The notes: generated by a model from the sequence alone, not told the origin. Shown: positions 33,744 to 45,544, counted from the stretch's first letter. The stretch: 64,000 nucleotides of DNA from Powellomyces hirtus (GCA_025526995.1 JAHLKG010000022.1:248001-312000), one strand, 5' to 3'. Program-made: numbers and translations.

Positions 33744-34673
33744 AAGAACAATTTACAAATTTTGAGGGGGTGGCGGGACCACTGGGCGTACATCACGCAG
33801 CGTGTATGTAACTTTTTGTGTGAGGCCCATTGTATTTATTTTATTTTAGTTAGGTTTATTTTCATCAACCGGACGCTTCGCACGTTCATGCTTATGTAGT
33901 GCGGGCTCTATATAATATGTACATAAAAAATCTCAGTAACTCTTACAGGTACTGTGTTCTTGACAATGATTTCTTGTGGGTCAGAGTTCTCGAAGCTCAA
34001 TCACGTTTCGCTGCGGTTACTGCAACCATCATCCAATACATAAAAGACGGGTAGGTCGAGACTACGCTGCGGAAGAAGAGCCTGCCACTCAGCACAAGTG
34101 CTTTTCAGATGTGTCTCCACACTTAACCACAAGCGCACATTGGTTTAGATTTGTGTGGGAGATATTGGTGACGGCGGCGACCAGGCCGGCGGTCAAGTCT
34201 GCCCTAGGAGAACACATACAGTATGTTTGTTGAGCTGATCACCATTTCGGTCATTGCACGTCTGGCACTGTAGTTAGATAGAAGCGGTCCAATCAAAAAT
34301 GGCCGCGCAAGGACCATGGCGGAGACCGCTATGTAGGTCTAGACTTAGAGATTGCCTCCATGTTGTCGTTATGTAGTATAAAACAGCGGTCTACAAAGCA
34401 ATACTGGGCGTTCAAAAATCTTGGCCGCCTGGGGGCGCAAATTGTGGATGGGAGATGGCTCGTCTGCCATTGTATAGAACGAGAAGGATGGTCCGTCACT
34501 CGCTAGAGGTACTCTCACATTATGTTTGATGAAACATGTATTCAAGGTAACAGCTATATTATCATACAGGGAACCAGCGTACGGAATAAATGGGGGAATG
34601 ACGTTGGAGTTCTGTAACTAAGACTATGGGCAATGCACTACAAAAAGGAGGCCGATGCGAGAATAAAGCATGA
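33744..34673. other. Convergent intergenic region
   Basis: About 0.9 kb between the 3' ends of the membrane-glycoprotein and OPT genes. It holds AT-rich 3' UTR-like sequence just after 33743 (ATTTATTTTATTTTAGTT near 33834). No protein-like frame or RNA gene was seen. Confidence 0.5.
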
Positions 34674-36843
34674 TCAACACAGTTCACCCCACGGGCACCA
34701 CGCGGCAGTCGCGGCTGTGGCCTGGTCCACTTCGGAGATCTGCAGGATGGCCTGGACGAGACCGCCGATACCTTCACCAGCAATGAAACCAGAGGCGACG
34801 GCAACACCGAACAGCTCGAAGCCAGAAGGCCACTTTCGCTCCCACACCTTGAAGATGACGGCACCCATCAACATGGCGTTGGAGTAGACGGTCGTGTTGA
34901 GGATGAACGCGATACCGATGGCGTTGGAGTTGGGGACCCAGCCGGCGACACGCTCGGGGACAATGTGGCGAAGAATCACCATGGCGATAGCGAAGATGGC
35001 GGATCCGACACACATCATGGCGGACGAGAACGGGATCTGGTTCTCTTTCTTGGTGAGGGCTTCGGCAACAGCCTTCCACGAAAATACGGACGGCAAACTG
35101 AAAGGGCAGTTGGCATCGGGGTTGGCCTCGTCCCATTCCGGGGTAGAGACGATGCAGTGGTACGCTTTGGCGTAGAGGATGAAGAGACCCACGGACAGGA
35201 AGATCGAAACGAACGCACCGAGTGCTTGAGCTATGAACTGTCCCTTGGGAGTGGCACGGAGAAGGTAACCGGTCTTCAAGTCACCCACCATGTCGACACT
35301 CTGAGCGGCGGCAGCGGCAGCGACGGAACCACCGATGATGTTCATTCGTTGAGCGCCGGGGAGAGTGTCGACAGTGGTCAGACCCTGTCCCTTGGTCACA
35401 CCTCCGAAGACCAGCTGGGAGGTCTTGGCGACTGCGGAAACGGGGTTGATGTCGGTCTGACCAGCGGCTTGGAGTCCGATGAAAGAGAAGAAGAACGCAA
35501 GGATAATAGACAGAATGCCTTCTCCGACGCCAATGTCGAAGGACACACTGAGGACGACGATGGTGAAGATGGCCGAAAGCAAGACACCGCCAGTCCATGC
35601 CCATGTGGGAACGTTCTCGTGGGGGAGGGTCGGGTCCTCATCATCGATTTGGGTGATCATGGACTGATCTTTGCGAGTGACAGTGTAGTAAACTTCGATG
35701 GCAGCACCTTTGAGACCCTTGGCGATCATCTTCCAGTTCCAACCCAACTCCGCGAAACTGGTGACAACCATGAGCACGATACCAGGCCACAGCAACCAGT
35801 AACGAGGAGAAGGGGCATTGATCGGGTCCTTGGGGCTGGCAGCCATGTAGCTGTAAGAGTCAGGGTGATCTTCGCTCTGCCTCCCGACGGCGCGGCCAGA
35901 TTCAACCAAGATGGGGCCAATAACACCCCAAGCAAGGAAAGAGCCGAGCCACATGGAAGCAGAGACGTTCAATCCAGACAACATTCCGGCTCCGATGAAG
36001 GCGGGAGTCCATTCGAGAACCCAGCCCCAGTTTTCGGCTTGGATGGCGGACTTGTAACCCCAGCTGTACAGCCAGTAGAAAATGTGCCAGTCCTTGAAGA
36101 TACCGGGAGCAAAGTACTGAACGACGACCCAGACGATGGCGAAGGCAAAGGATCCCAACATGACGTAGGCCTTCTGCATGCCCTCAGCACCACCCTTGAG
36201 GGAGTGCAGGGATCGTATGGTGTAGGCGGAGGCAGTTGGGGAAGGGAACACGAGCTTCTGCTTGATGACGAAGTACTTGCGGAGGGGGATGGCGAAGAAG
36301 AGTCCGTAGTAGGCGCTGATGAGCGTCAACAGAATCAAACGACCAGCGTCGTCGCCAGGAGTCGCCGACATAACGTCAAGCTTGTACAGAGCGGGGATGG
36401 CAGAGACGAAAATGATACCGAGACCACCGGCAGCGGTGGCAGCCGTCTGGACAGTGCAGTTTTCTTTGGGACCGAAATAGCCTTTGAACAAAGGAAGGCC
36501 GGTGTGGGAAAGGGGCTTCAGGATGGCGAATCCACCAATGGCTCCGAAAAGGGCAGCCCCGAATGTAAATCCGGTCTTGAGACCTGATAAACGTTGGAAA
36601 GACGCATAGTGAGCACATGAGCACTTTCGACCAGATCATGGATCGCGAGTTGAACATACCCAAGAACATGTTGGAGGCAGCGACGACGGCACCGAGAATG
36701 CATCCGATGAGCACGGCACGGAAAGTAACCTGAGTCTCTTCAACTCCATCTTCGTAGACAAAGTCTTGAGGCACGGTGTGGTCGACCTTGGTGTTAACCT
36801 CGGGGCGCTCGACGAGCGCAGGCTTCTCCTGGAGCTCTGCCAT
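34674..36843 (-). CDS. OPT-family oligopeptide/metal-chelate transporter
   Basis: Two exons (36843-36660, 36583-34674) encode 697 residues. The protein has a hydrophilic N-terminus and about 14 to 16 hydrophobic segments, e.g. VTFRAVLIGCILGAVVAAS, FVIKQKLVFPSPTASAYTIR and AVASGFIAGEGIGGLVQAIL. The pattern fits the OPT superfamily, nearer the YSL/YGL114W-like branch than the classical peptide-transporter branch, and these proteins move oligopeptides or metal chelates with protons. The splice after NMFLG restores NMFLGLKTGFTFGAALFGAI, a conserved OPT motif. The start at 36843 (MAELQEK) is the last in-frame Met before the conserved region. An in-frame ATG at 36975 and out-of-frame ATGs farther upstream mean the leader could be longer. 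Substrate is unknown. A 540-codon antisense frame over this gene is a shadow of its codon bias. Confidence 0.9.
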
Positions 36844-38379
36844 TGCGATTTGCTCTTCGAGGTAAGAACTTGAAGGGCGGGGTTGTGGAACAAGAGGCCT
36901 TGAGTGGCTACTGCCCAATGTTGAACGAAAGCGAGTAGGAGGTATTGAATAGAACCTCCAAAATGGGGGGCGCATCGCGCCTCTGGCATTTGTAGCAGAA
37001 CAGGCTTCGGCGGTCCCTCCGCCTTCTCTTTCCCTGAACCCACAAGCGGGTCTTTGCTCGCTGCCATATCGCTTGTTTCATATTGGGCTGTCCCTTTGTC
37101 TGTCACCCTGATCCGTGATCACGCAAGAAACCCACGCGTAGAAAAGGGGAAGAGCTTCTTCCGCACCCCTTCTGTCCCCAACAAACAACACATCACGAAA
37201 CCGAAATAATGCCCAACAGCCTTACTTGGATCTGTCCACCCTTCCCACTTACGGCGAAAAGCCACATCTCCTGATTCCTGGTACGGCACTTTGCATTCTC
37301 CCACAGTTGTATTCTTCTTTGTTTTATGAGTTTGGTACGAGGATGGGTGTGAGACCATGGCGCGATTTGTGGCCAGTTTCCCGAGCGCTCAGAAGAGGCA
37401 AGTTTTGCCAACCTTCAAGTTTTTTGCTATCTTGGGTCTCCAACAGCCAACTGATCACGAAACCCAAGCGCCTCCAATACGGGAAAGCCGGGGTGAGTCG
37501 TATGACTCACACAAATCCCCCCTGCATCCGCGCCGTTGACCCCACCCCACTGCCAACCAACTCTCCAATTGCTACGTGTGTCGCTGGGTGATACGCGGGG
37601 GGGCAGGGTGTGAAAACTGTCTCACTTATGTCGACAATTAGCGTGGCAAGAGACGCGTATAACGTAAGGTCTGCGCCACTTGGAACACCTCATGGTTGGT
37701 GTTCCCCGCGCTTCACAAATGGCAAAGTTGGAAATTTGCGGGAGATCTCTCGGCAAAGAGTCGCAGTTTTGAACAACCGTGAGAGCACGAGTGGCCGTAT
37801 GAAAGAAAGCCTGACTCAGAGTCTTTCCCTTCGTTCCCTTGACTTACTACTCCTTGCTTCGCCCCCGCAATCGGACAAGGTCATGGCGCAATGCAATCGG
37901 GGCAGCAAGGCGTCACAAACTGCTCGGCCACAACCCCAATCGGCCGGAGCGCCGCTTATTCGGAACCCGTCCCAAATGGAAATGTCGCCAAAATTATCAG
38001 GCGATCCAGAATAGCATCGATATGGTTGATGGTTCACAACTTGATCGAAGCCCGCCGTGCAACAAACAAAAGCAAATGAAAAAACCTTCTCTTTGTCCCT
38101 CCTCCTTTTCCAGATAAAGGGACTCGGTCACACCAGTGGGAATCACGAGCCAATTGGCATTGTGAGTCCGCGCGCTCTAAGCTGTCGGAGACTGCCGGTT
38201 TACCCAAACATTGTTCTCTCTTTTTTTAAACTTGCATAGCGGGGAAGGCCGACATCCTCTTGAGAGTATTGCGACTCGTCGCGACGGAAACCGCGTGGGT
38301 GGAAGGATGACGAATCCCACGTCAGCATACTCAAAACTCCATTTGCTCCCATCAATGAAGTGGTGAATTTATGCCAGAC
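36844..38379. other. Upstream intergenic region of the OPT gene
   Basis: About 1.5 kb with several short frames (60 to 156 codons), none protein-like over its length. A minus-strand frame starting near 37106 (MTDKGTAQYETSDM) could be an alternative upstream exon of the OPT gene or a regulatory upstream frame, but I found no good splice path into the transporter frame. The rest shows nothing I can name. Confidence 0.4.
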
Positions 38380-38520
38380 AAAAGTCCGCCCCCCCCCCCC
38401 GGAGGTGTGACCATAGGCTGTCCCATTTTGGCCCGGAGGATCTCAGACTGTTTGCAGGCGGAAGGCCGTCAAAACGTAAGCAGCGACCTATGGTCACACC
38501 ACGGGGGGCCGCGGACTTTT
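38380..38520. mobile_element. Small MITE-like element with terminal inverted repeats
   Basis: A 141-bp segment starts AAAAGTCCGC, runs through a 12-C tract to GGTGTGACCATAGG (38404-38417), and ends with the inverted copy CCTATGGTCACACC (38487-38500) followed by GGGGGGCCGCGGACTTTT. The arms pair over about 34 to 38 bp with a perfect inner 14 bp and a perfect outer 10 bp. The 69-bp centre has no coding capacity. No clear target-site duplication flanks it, so transposition is inferred from structure. A stable hairpin with another role is the alternative. No second copy was seen in the window. Confidence 0.5.
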
Positions 38521-39059
38521 GATACCCGGCTGTACATGAAGGTTATAGGGCTTGCGCATGTGGCAAATCAGACACTCGGTCGTAAATGAATTCCTTTTTC
38601 CTGTCGAACTCTGATTCTTATCGTCTCCCGTGGTTGATAGGCAGATCATTTGAATGGCACTCAAGAAGTTTGGGCATGCTTGTCACGTTTAGAGATGTAT
38701 TTCCCTTGTCTCGGACTCTATTTTTGGACGGTACCAGGGAAGGGCACTGCCGACCATGTTTTTTGTGTGCGCCATGATTTTCTAGACGTCATGAGCTGCC
38801 GATGTTGTTGTTTATAAAGGAAGTTGTGCGGGCCTTTCTAGGATCTTGGCCCACACCAACTCCATTTGGATTGGTCTCCGTTAAGCACATCATACACGTA
38901 GCGCACACCGCAAACAGAGTAGAGACAGATACTCCGGAACATAAGTGCCGAGACGACGACGTAAAGAACTGTGAGGTTTAGATCCGAAACGTTGCAAGTG
39001 TAGACGCTAACACAAAAGGGCGAGACATTTGGTTCAACAGTACTGCAACAACACTCAAA
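38521..39059. other. Upstream region of the AGC kinase gene
   Basis: About 540 bp between the inverted-repeat element and the kinase ATG at 39060. It includes CAACA-rich sequence just before the start. No gene or recognisable site was seen. Confidence 0.4.
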
Positions 39060-41182
39060 ATGCCAAATCAAGTTCCTCCTCGTCTAGCTGCGTTAAACGG
39101 GAACGAGTTGCCAAAACTCAATGGTGTCGGTACAGCATCCATGTCCGGGCTGCCTACGCGGGCGACAAATACAGGGTCGGTAAACCTAGAGCGATCGGGG
39201 GCATTGGGGTCCTCATTTTTGATTGGTGCGGCCGCGGATCTGTTCCGCGGGGGCGCGAATGCGAAGCAGCGGGCGGCGACGACCTCGGCATCGCTCCTGG
39301 GAGGCCCTACAAAGCCGAATCCGAGGGCGCCGTCGGCCCTGTTGCGACACAAGAAGCAGCTGTCGGATAGAAAGAATGAATCGGGTTCGCAGTGGCTGTA
39401 TCCGGAAACGGAATGGAAGAGTGGATTGGGTGACGGAGACGAGGATTTCTACAGTGGTGTGTCGCAGCAGCCGCAGTCTCAACGGTCTCGGAAGGGAGGA
39501 GCTGAAATGGGCAACTCGGTGGCTACTACTCCAATTTCCAGAATTCATGCGCGCGAGGAAGATTCTCCATCCTCCCGCAGCTCACCAGGTTCAAACGATG
39601 CAGAATTTCCGGGACCGCTGCCCCCATTGGATGTCCAGTCCACATATCGAGCGTTTGAGATCGGTCGAGCGCAACCGCCTGCAACAGCAGCACCAGGGGT
39701 GACAGTAGTGAGAGTCAAGTCTAAACGAGGCATTGGAAGCAGCGGGAGCTCGGCCGGGACGTCGGTCAAAAAGGCATCCGCAAAACATGCGGACCCACGG
39801 GATGACACCAACGCAGGACCAGATACCGATGCCACCGTCAGCGACTCGTTATCACGGAAGGGACCTTCTAAATCGCCACCGGTATCCACAGGTTCGCACC
39901 AGCAGCAGGATACCGGCAAGCTCGCCGTGCCGCAAACCCAATCGCCTGCACAAGCAGCAGAGCTCGATCAAGTGGTACGCACGGCTCTGGCGCCACCGCC
40001 ACCGAGAGGTGCGATCGGACGTCCCATCGAGCGCGCAGTTTCCGTTCACCAGCGCGGACCCTTTAAGTATGAGCTTGGGGATTTTGTCCTACAGAAATCT
40101 CTGGGGCAAGGCGCCTTCGCCAAAGTATACCTGGTGAAGAGGAATATTGATGGCAAGTTGTTTGCGCTCAAATCAATGCGAAAGGACAATGTCGTCAAGA
40201 TGCAGCAGGTGCAACATGGTACGCAATCCAGACTGGATTTAGTCAAAGAATCATTGCGAATCGAGTGTATTTCTTAGCATTTTCTGACTTTTCTGCTCTT
40301 GTTGTGCTATATCTTCTCTGATTCAATGACATAGTACAAAACGAACGGCACCTAATGGAGAACGTCCGGAATCCGTTCCTGGTCGGCTTAGAGGCGACGT
40401 TTCAGGACTCCCAGCACATTTTCATGATCATCGACTACATGCCAGGCGGAGATCTATTCGGTCAAATTCAACGTCTGGGTCATTTCGAAGAACCACTCGC
40501 ACGGTTCTATGCTACCGAAGTGGCCATGGCGCTGTCGTACCTGCACAGCGAAAACATCGTGTACCGAGATCTCAAGCCAGAGAATGTGTTGCTGGACGTG
40601 ACGGGACACGCAAAGCTCGGGGATTTCGGGTTTGCCAAGGTGATTGATGGAACCACGCGGACGTTTTGTGGAACCCCGAGTTACATCCCACCAGAGATTT
40701 TGCTGCATAAGGAGTACTCGAGCGCGGTGGACTGGTGGTCGTTCGGGGTCTTGTTGTTCGAGATGCTGTCGGGATGCTCCCCATTCCAGGAAGACACGGC
40801 GGCAAGGACATACGAGCGGATTTTGCAGGGCACAATTCAATGGCCATTATATCGATCAAAGTACTTTTCCAAGAGCGCGGAGGGGCTAATCACTGCGTTG
40901 CTGGTGTTTTCGCCGTTCCAGCGACTCGGGTGTCAGGACGAGAGCGAGATCCGTGATCACCCATTCTTTGCCACGGTGGATTGGCGGCAGGTCAAGACGC
41001 GGAAACAGCCAGTCGTGCGCAACAACACGCTTCGCCGATCGGCCAGTTCAGGCAACGGGTTCTCACAGGCGGATGACGCGGTCACGTCCTTTGAGATCAG
41101 CGCGTGGAGAAGCAATTCGGTCGTGGATGCAAAGAACGTGAAGTTGGGAGGATACAATCACGAAATGTTCAAGGATTTTTGA
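39060..41182 (+). CDS. AGC-family Ser/Thr protein kinase, PKA-catalytic-like, with long disordered N-terminus
   Basis: Two exons (39060-40218, 40335-41182) give 668 residues. Residues 1 to about 335 are low-complexity Ser/Pro/Gly/Ala sequence. The kinase domain follows with all catalytic motifs: glycine loop GQGAFAKV, ATP lysine ALKSM, helix C glutamate in NERHLME (restored by splicing), catalytic loop YRDLKPEN, DFGFAK and the activation segment TFCGTPSYIPPE. The C-terminal tail ends precisely in FKDF, an FxxF hydrophobic motif at the carboxyl end as in PKA catalytic subunits, which docks PDK1. The threonine in TFCGTP is the expected PDK1 site. The family is therefore PKA-like AGC kinase, and cAMP control is likely but not shown. 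The N-terminal extension of about 335 residues is much longer than in animal PKA. Confidence 0.88.
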
Positions 41183-41420
41183 TTATCTTTTCTTTACGTT
41201 CACGAAACTTGGGCCCCTACATCCACCTCCACCACCTTGAGATCTCTCTCCCCTTCTGTCTTATGTACAGTTATAACCGTGCCAGAGTATCACTAGTGTA
41301 GCCATATGAACTGTGCCAAATGCGTGGAGCATATACCGAATACAAAAGAATAGGAAACCATACAAATCCCGTCTCAATCTTTAATTGCAATACTTCGAAT
41401 GAATATTCTCTGGCGTTTCA

Positions 41421-42795
41421 TCATCCTGGTTCGTAGCTTGGCGGTGGGGAATGCGTCTCCAACGCTACATGGTCATACTGCGGTGGTTCTCCGCGCCGTC
41501 GGGCAGTGTCATCCACATCCTCCGCACATTCTAGTATCAGTCTCCGTCTCTCCCTCTGCAGTCGACCCTCCAGCTCGGCTGCGACCGCGGCGTTTCGCGA
41601 AATGTCCGTGATCATAGTTTTCATGTATTCGGCGGTTGAGGCGATCAGGGACTTGACTGCTGGCAAAAAATCGGCGGCAATGTGCTTGATTTGTTCATGT
41701 GGGATGGGTGAGGAGAAGTTGAGCTCGGGCAGTCGTTCGACGCCGTTCATAAAGCTGGCGTCAGTCAAGTGGCTCCAAGCAGCATGCAAAGCAGTGTCTG
41801 CAAGAATCATGGAGGAAACGACTCCTGTAGGATCCCACTGTGTTAGCGTGGGGCTATAGTGCAGATTACAGGATGCAGGCACTCATACCATGTGAAGCAT
41901 ATTTTTCGCCATTGGCCTCGTAGTTACGGACACGATCAAGCGCTCCGGACGCTTGGATGAGAAGCGGATCTGCCTCTTTGAGTTCTTCCAGTATCTCTCG
42001 TTTCTGTCAAGTTAGTAGTGAACCGAATCAGCGACGGTTACGCAAACCATTGCCAGGCAGTCTCCCCATTTACCCTAAGGAGCACAGTGGTAGTTTCTTG
42101 CAGCTGCAGCCGCAACTGATCCTCTACGGGGAAGATTCCATATCGAAGGGGTTCAAATAGCTGAGAGCAGACCAAAAAACAGCCGTGAGAACGTTGTTTG
42201 GGACTTGACACAATTCGGCAGGCATGTTCGTACCGTTTGATAAAGTGACTCAATCTCGGAGCGAATAGCCTGCTCCGACTCCGAATTTGCTTCACTTTCA
42301 TCCAGAGACATGGATTTGATCAAGGCCTGTTCTCGCACTTTCAACTCTTTGAGCTCCACCGCAGCGCCTGATCATCTCCATTTAGGATCCTGTCGAACAA
42401 TCAATCCCAGCCGGCACGGCATAAGTGCAAACCTGCTGCAGCCGCCGATGTCCGCTGTATTAGGAAGAGGCATCAGATAACGACGAAGACTTTCAGCGGT
42501 CTTGCTTAGTTTACGTTCCGCAGTACCATGCTGAGTGATGACGCCCATTGCGAGAGTCTGGATCAAAAGCGGGAGTAATGTATCGATTTACATTTCTTGT
42601 GGTAGTTCTTCTAGCGACTATATCCAGCTACCTGTGAGCGCTCATTTTCTTGACGGACATTTCATCCTCCTGTTCGGCAATAAGCTTGCGCACAGTGGCA
42701 AGCTCGCCGGCCTGCTCCAGCTGTGTCTCGAGGTACAGAAGCGTATAGGCAGCAGTCTGCAACCTTCCTTTAACTGCCTCATGTGTTTCGAACAT
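41421..42795 (-). CDS. Unrecognised multi-exon protein with C-terminal PPxY motifs
   Basis: Minus-strand coding sequence in several exons whose borders I could not fully resolve. The best piece is the last exon, from about 41835 to 41421, ending with EPPQYDHVALETHSPPPSYE. Its two PPxY motifs typically bind WW domains of Rsp5/NEDD4-type ubiquitin ligases. Upstream pieces are helical and charged: KGRLQTAAYTLLYLETQLEQ (about 42720-42780), GTAERKLSKTAESLRRYLMP (about 42470-42530), ELKELKVREQALIKSM (about 42310-42355) and FEPLRYGIFPVEDQLRLQLQ (about 42090-42150). They suggest coiled coils. The ATG at 42795 is a guess. An arrestin-like or endosomal adaptor role could be imagined from the PPxY sites, but no family match supports it. 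Confidence 0.45.
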
Positions 42796-43087
42796 TGCCT
42801 CACAATTAAGAGCATTCCCTTCTGTCCTGACACCAAAGGGCAACGAACTCCAAAAAAAAAAAGCCAGGAAGTCGGAACTACCTGGAGTGTTCTAGGTCGC
42901 GCTACGTAAGCGATTGAGTAAGCCATATTGCCGCCGAAGGGTAAACAAAAACGAATAAAAGGTGCGCGGAAGTGGGATTTCTCACACCCACCCATTCAAA
43001 ATTCCTGGGCTTCCATCCCGGTGGGATTCACAATCCTCTCACAAGTATGTGACGACATAGCTTTCTCAGCTTGCACATAAAAACGCT

Positions 43088-44182
43088 TTGATTCCATTTG
43101 GCAGCACCTCTCGCAAAGCGACTTTAACGGAAATGTTACAACAGAAATTCACGCCGTCACCATCTACGTGGTCGTCCACTTCGCTCACGTCGCTGCGCCT
43201 GAGTGAGCGCAGAAGCCGCAGCTCATCTTCGGTAAACATATGTACCGACAAGAACAAGACCTACACATTCATGTCGTCAGAGGTCATTACCAAGCTGGTA
43301 GTACGAAGCGGGGAGAAAGCCGCTTCGAACACGATCAATGGCGACGGGAGTGGTAGTGGCGCGAGCGGTGATCGCGACAGCACGTATGTGCTGACTTTTC
43401 GGAATTTCCCCTCAGTCCCGAATGTTGAGGCACCGGAGCTTGGCGGGTGGCAAAAAGTCATCTTTACCGAAATGCGCGTCGTACAACGAGAGATGTCCAT
43501 TCGTGGCGTCGTTGCAATAGCCGGTTCTCTGTGGGGAAAGAGAAAAAACACCCAAATGGTCGTTTCTGTGTCTTTAGACGAATGGGCTAACGACATTCCC
43601 GTCGCATGCACAGAGGTTGTCGAAGAAGAAACCTCAACAGATCCCGCATGGATCAAGCTGCAATTCAACCTCCCCTGCGACCGCAACAGCGCCTTCATTG
43701 CCAGCGTCGACAAACTGTTCACGTCAGAATCCACCCTCGAAACATGTCATGTGCAGTTCCGGGCAAAGTTCCACAATTCTCAAGGGGACTGGACCGTCCC
43801 GATGAGTGCATGCAAGCTGGCGCTGCCCACACGAGCATCTAACCAGGACATCATGGACTTGACTGAAACCGCACTCAAGAACTTCTGCCTTTCTCCCCGG
43901 GCTTCCCCACAGCCATCACTCTCCATCAGATCGTCAGTGCCATCACTCGGACTGTCCCCGCAGTCATCCCGAAAATCTTCCAGGCGCTCCTCCACCGTTT
44001 CCCCGCGAGCCGCTAAATGGTGCACCTCACGAAGAGCAGGCCATTCGGATGAATCAAGCGATTCGGACGACTCCGAAGGCTCTTCTTTGCCAACTGGCTA
44101 TGCACCTCCAGTGACGTCATATTTCATGCCCTATAGCGTTTCTAGCGTCTTGACAATGGGGCTGGCAAGTGGTAGATTGTGA
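43088..44182 (+). CDS. Hypothetical protein, possible beta-sandwich domain with Ser-rich tail
   Basis: Open frame of 364 codons with no intron needed. Residues 1-60 are Ser/Arg-rich. Residues about 95-250 read as alternating beta-strands (TYVLTFRNFPSVPNVEAPEL, RGVVAIAGSLWGKRK, QMVVSVSLDEWANDIPV, then CHVQFRAKFHNSQGDWTVPM). The VSVSLDEW and FHNSQGDW pattern is faintly reminiscent of CBM21-type glycogen-targeting modules of PP1 regulators, but key residues cannot be checked without an alignment. The tail (about 260-345) is Ser/Arg/Pro-rich with acidic clusters. In-frame alternative starts exist at 43133 and 43271. Its protein-like composition and position between genes support it being real. 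Function is unknown. Confidence 0.55.
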   Translation: MIPFGSTSRKATLTEMLQQKFTPSPSTWSSTSLTSLRLSERRSRSSSSVNICTDKNKTYTFMSSEVITKLVVRSGEKAASNTINGDGSGSGASGDRDSTYVLTFRNFPSVPNVEAPELGGWQKVIFTEMRVVQREMSIRGVVAIAGSLWGKRKNTQMVVSVSLDEWANDIPVACTEVVEEETSTDPAWIKLQFNLPCDRNSAFIASVDKLFTSESTLETCHVQFRAKFHNSQGDWTVPMSACKLALPTRASNQDIMDLTETALKNFCLSPRASPQPSLSIRSSVPSLGLSPQSSRKSSRRSSTVSPRAAKWCTSRRAGHSDESSDSDDSEGSSLPTGYAPPVTSYFMPYSVSSVLTMGLASGRL

Positions 44183-44579
44183 GAGTGAGCATAGGGTGTT
44201 GGCAGTCACCTGTACGTAATACAGAATATAGATGATGGAATCGGTTTCAACGATGAATGGAGTGTATCATGGCATTGTCCCCATATGTCGTATGCGTGTC
44301 GTCACTCGAAACGCATTCTTCCTATGGCAACGTCTCAAACTCCTCATTGTTTACTGAGGATATAAGTTTTCTAGTGGTGACCGGCGAAAGCTGAACGATG
44401 CTATTCTTCCTTGAAGTGGCGAGAATACGTACAAATCTCTTATTCTAGCGACTAAGCAAAAATATGGAAGGCGTCTACACTGCTACGTTAACAACATTGG
44501 AAATGAATTAAATATGTACACAAGGAGTCGGTTGAGCGAGAGAATCCCAGGTTGTTCACTTTGGAAGTTTGTTGGGTGT

Positions 44580-45292
44580 TCACCGCTTGCTGCCAAGGGT
44601 TTTGCCGATAATGCCCTTTCCGGCATTTAGGGACTCTGCTTTGGCACCAACAGGTTTGCCTTTGCCTGGAGAACACAAGTTGTGTGATTAACGCTAGCCA
44701 TCAGTACCGTTTGGAAACTTCATCAACACTTACTGGCGGCTTCCTCAGCTTTCTTTTTGGCGGCCTCCTCTCTCTGCTTCTTGATGATGGCCAAACGAGC
44801 GAGATCGGCGCGGGCCTGATCCGTCTTTCCTTCTTCCTGCGCTTTCCAGAAAGCAGCCTTGGCACGTTCTTTCGCCAATGCTTCCTTCTCTCTTCGACTC
44901 AGTTCCCGTTCTCCGCCCAATTCGCTGGCCTTGAGGTGGGTCTTTGCACCACGATTGAGGTTCAGGGCATCCGCCGCTTTGCTGGCTGGTCGTTTGTTGA
45001 TGTCTTCGTCATCGGATTCTTCCGTGTTGCCCAGTTTGGGATTAATAGGCCCGGACGGGCGGGGGAGGCGGTTCGTGGCAGTGGCGGGTTGTTCATCACC
45101 GGATGACTCGTCTTCGGAGCCGGAACCTTCGGACCCAGACGAGGAAGCGTCCTCCTCTGGCTTCTCGCGAACTTGATTCCATACGTCGCCGTCTTCTCGA
45201 AGAACTCGAGCGGGTGTAAAGTGCCTTGCGCCGCCGCGGGCTACTTTGAATTTCTTCCCACGTCCTGCGCCGCCGCCTCCTCCGAGACCCAT
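44580..45292 (-). CDS. PDAP1: PDAP1/HASP28-like phosphoprotein
   Basis: Two exons (45292-44734, 44665-44580) give 214 residues. The family is the 28 kDa heat- and acid-stable phosphoprotein, a small, highly charged, largely disordered protein conserved from animals to fungi. The hallmark block is nearly complete: [20 protein letters not shown], then [20 protein letters not shown] and [12 protein letters not shown] Gly/Arg/Lys-rich N-terminus ([16 protein letters not shown]) and an acidic Ser-rich middle ([18 protein letters not shown]) also fit. Splicing replaces a two-residue end with a basic SKGKPVGAK tail. The molecular function is poorly defined even in animals, so none is assigned. Confidence 0.9.
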
Positions 45293-45544
45293 TCTGGTTG
45301 AAGTGTTTGTGATGTGGTAGGACAAGTAGATAAGAGTGTTCTTGAGAAGATGGGTTCTTCTCAATTGGAAACTTTGTGTCGAATTTGCTGTGTGAGAAAG
45401 GAAAAGCCAAAAAAAGTCGCTGAGCGCAAAGTTCCATTTTCCCCCACTTTTCGCTTACGCAATCACTGCCCTCCCCTGCCTTCTCTTTTCCTTTTTCTGT
45501 TTTGTTTTGCCCATTTTTTTCTGATCGGGAGTAGGGCTTACTGC

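Noticed and set aside
34965..36587. 540-codon plus-strand frame opposite the OPT gene
   Set aside because: Composition is repetitive Gly/Asp/Glu/Arg with no domain, and the minus strand carries a complete, motif-rich transporter.
38388..38402. Poly-C tract as a sequencing error
   Set aside because: It lies within the left arm of an inverted repeat whose right arm also has a G-rich run, so a real tract is plausible. Its exact length may still be unreliable.
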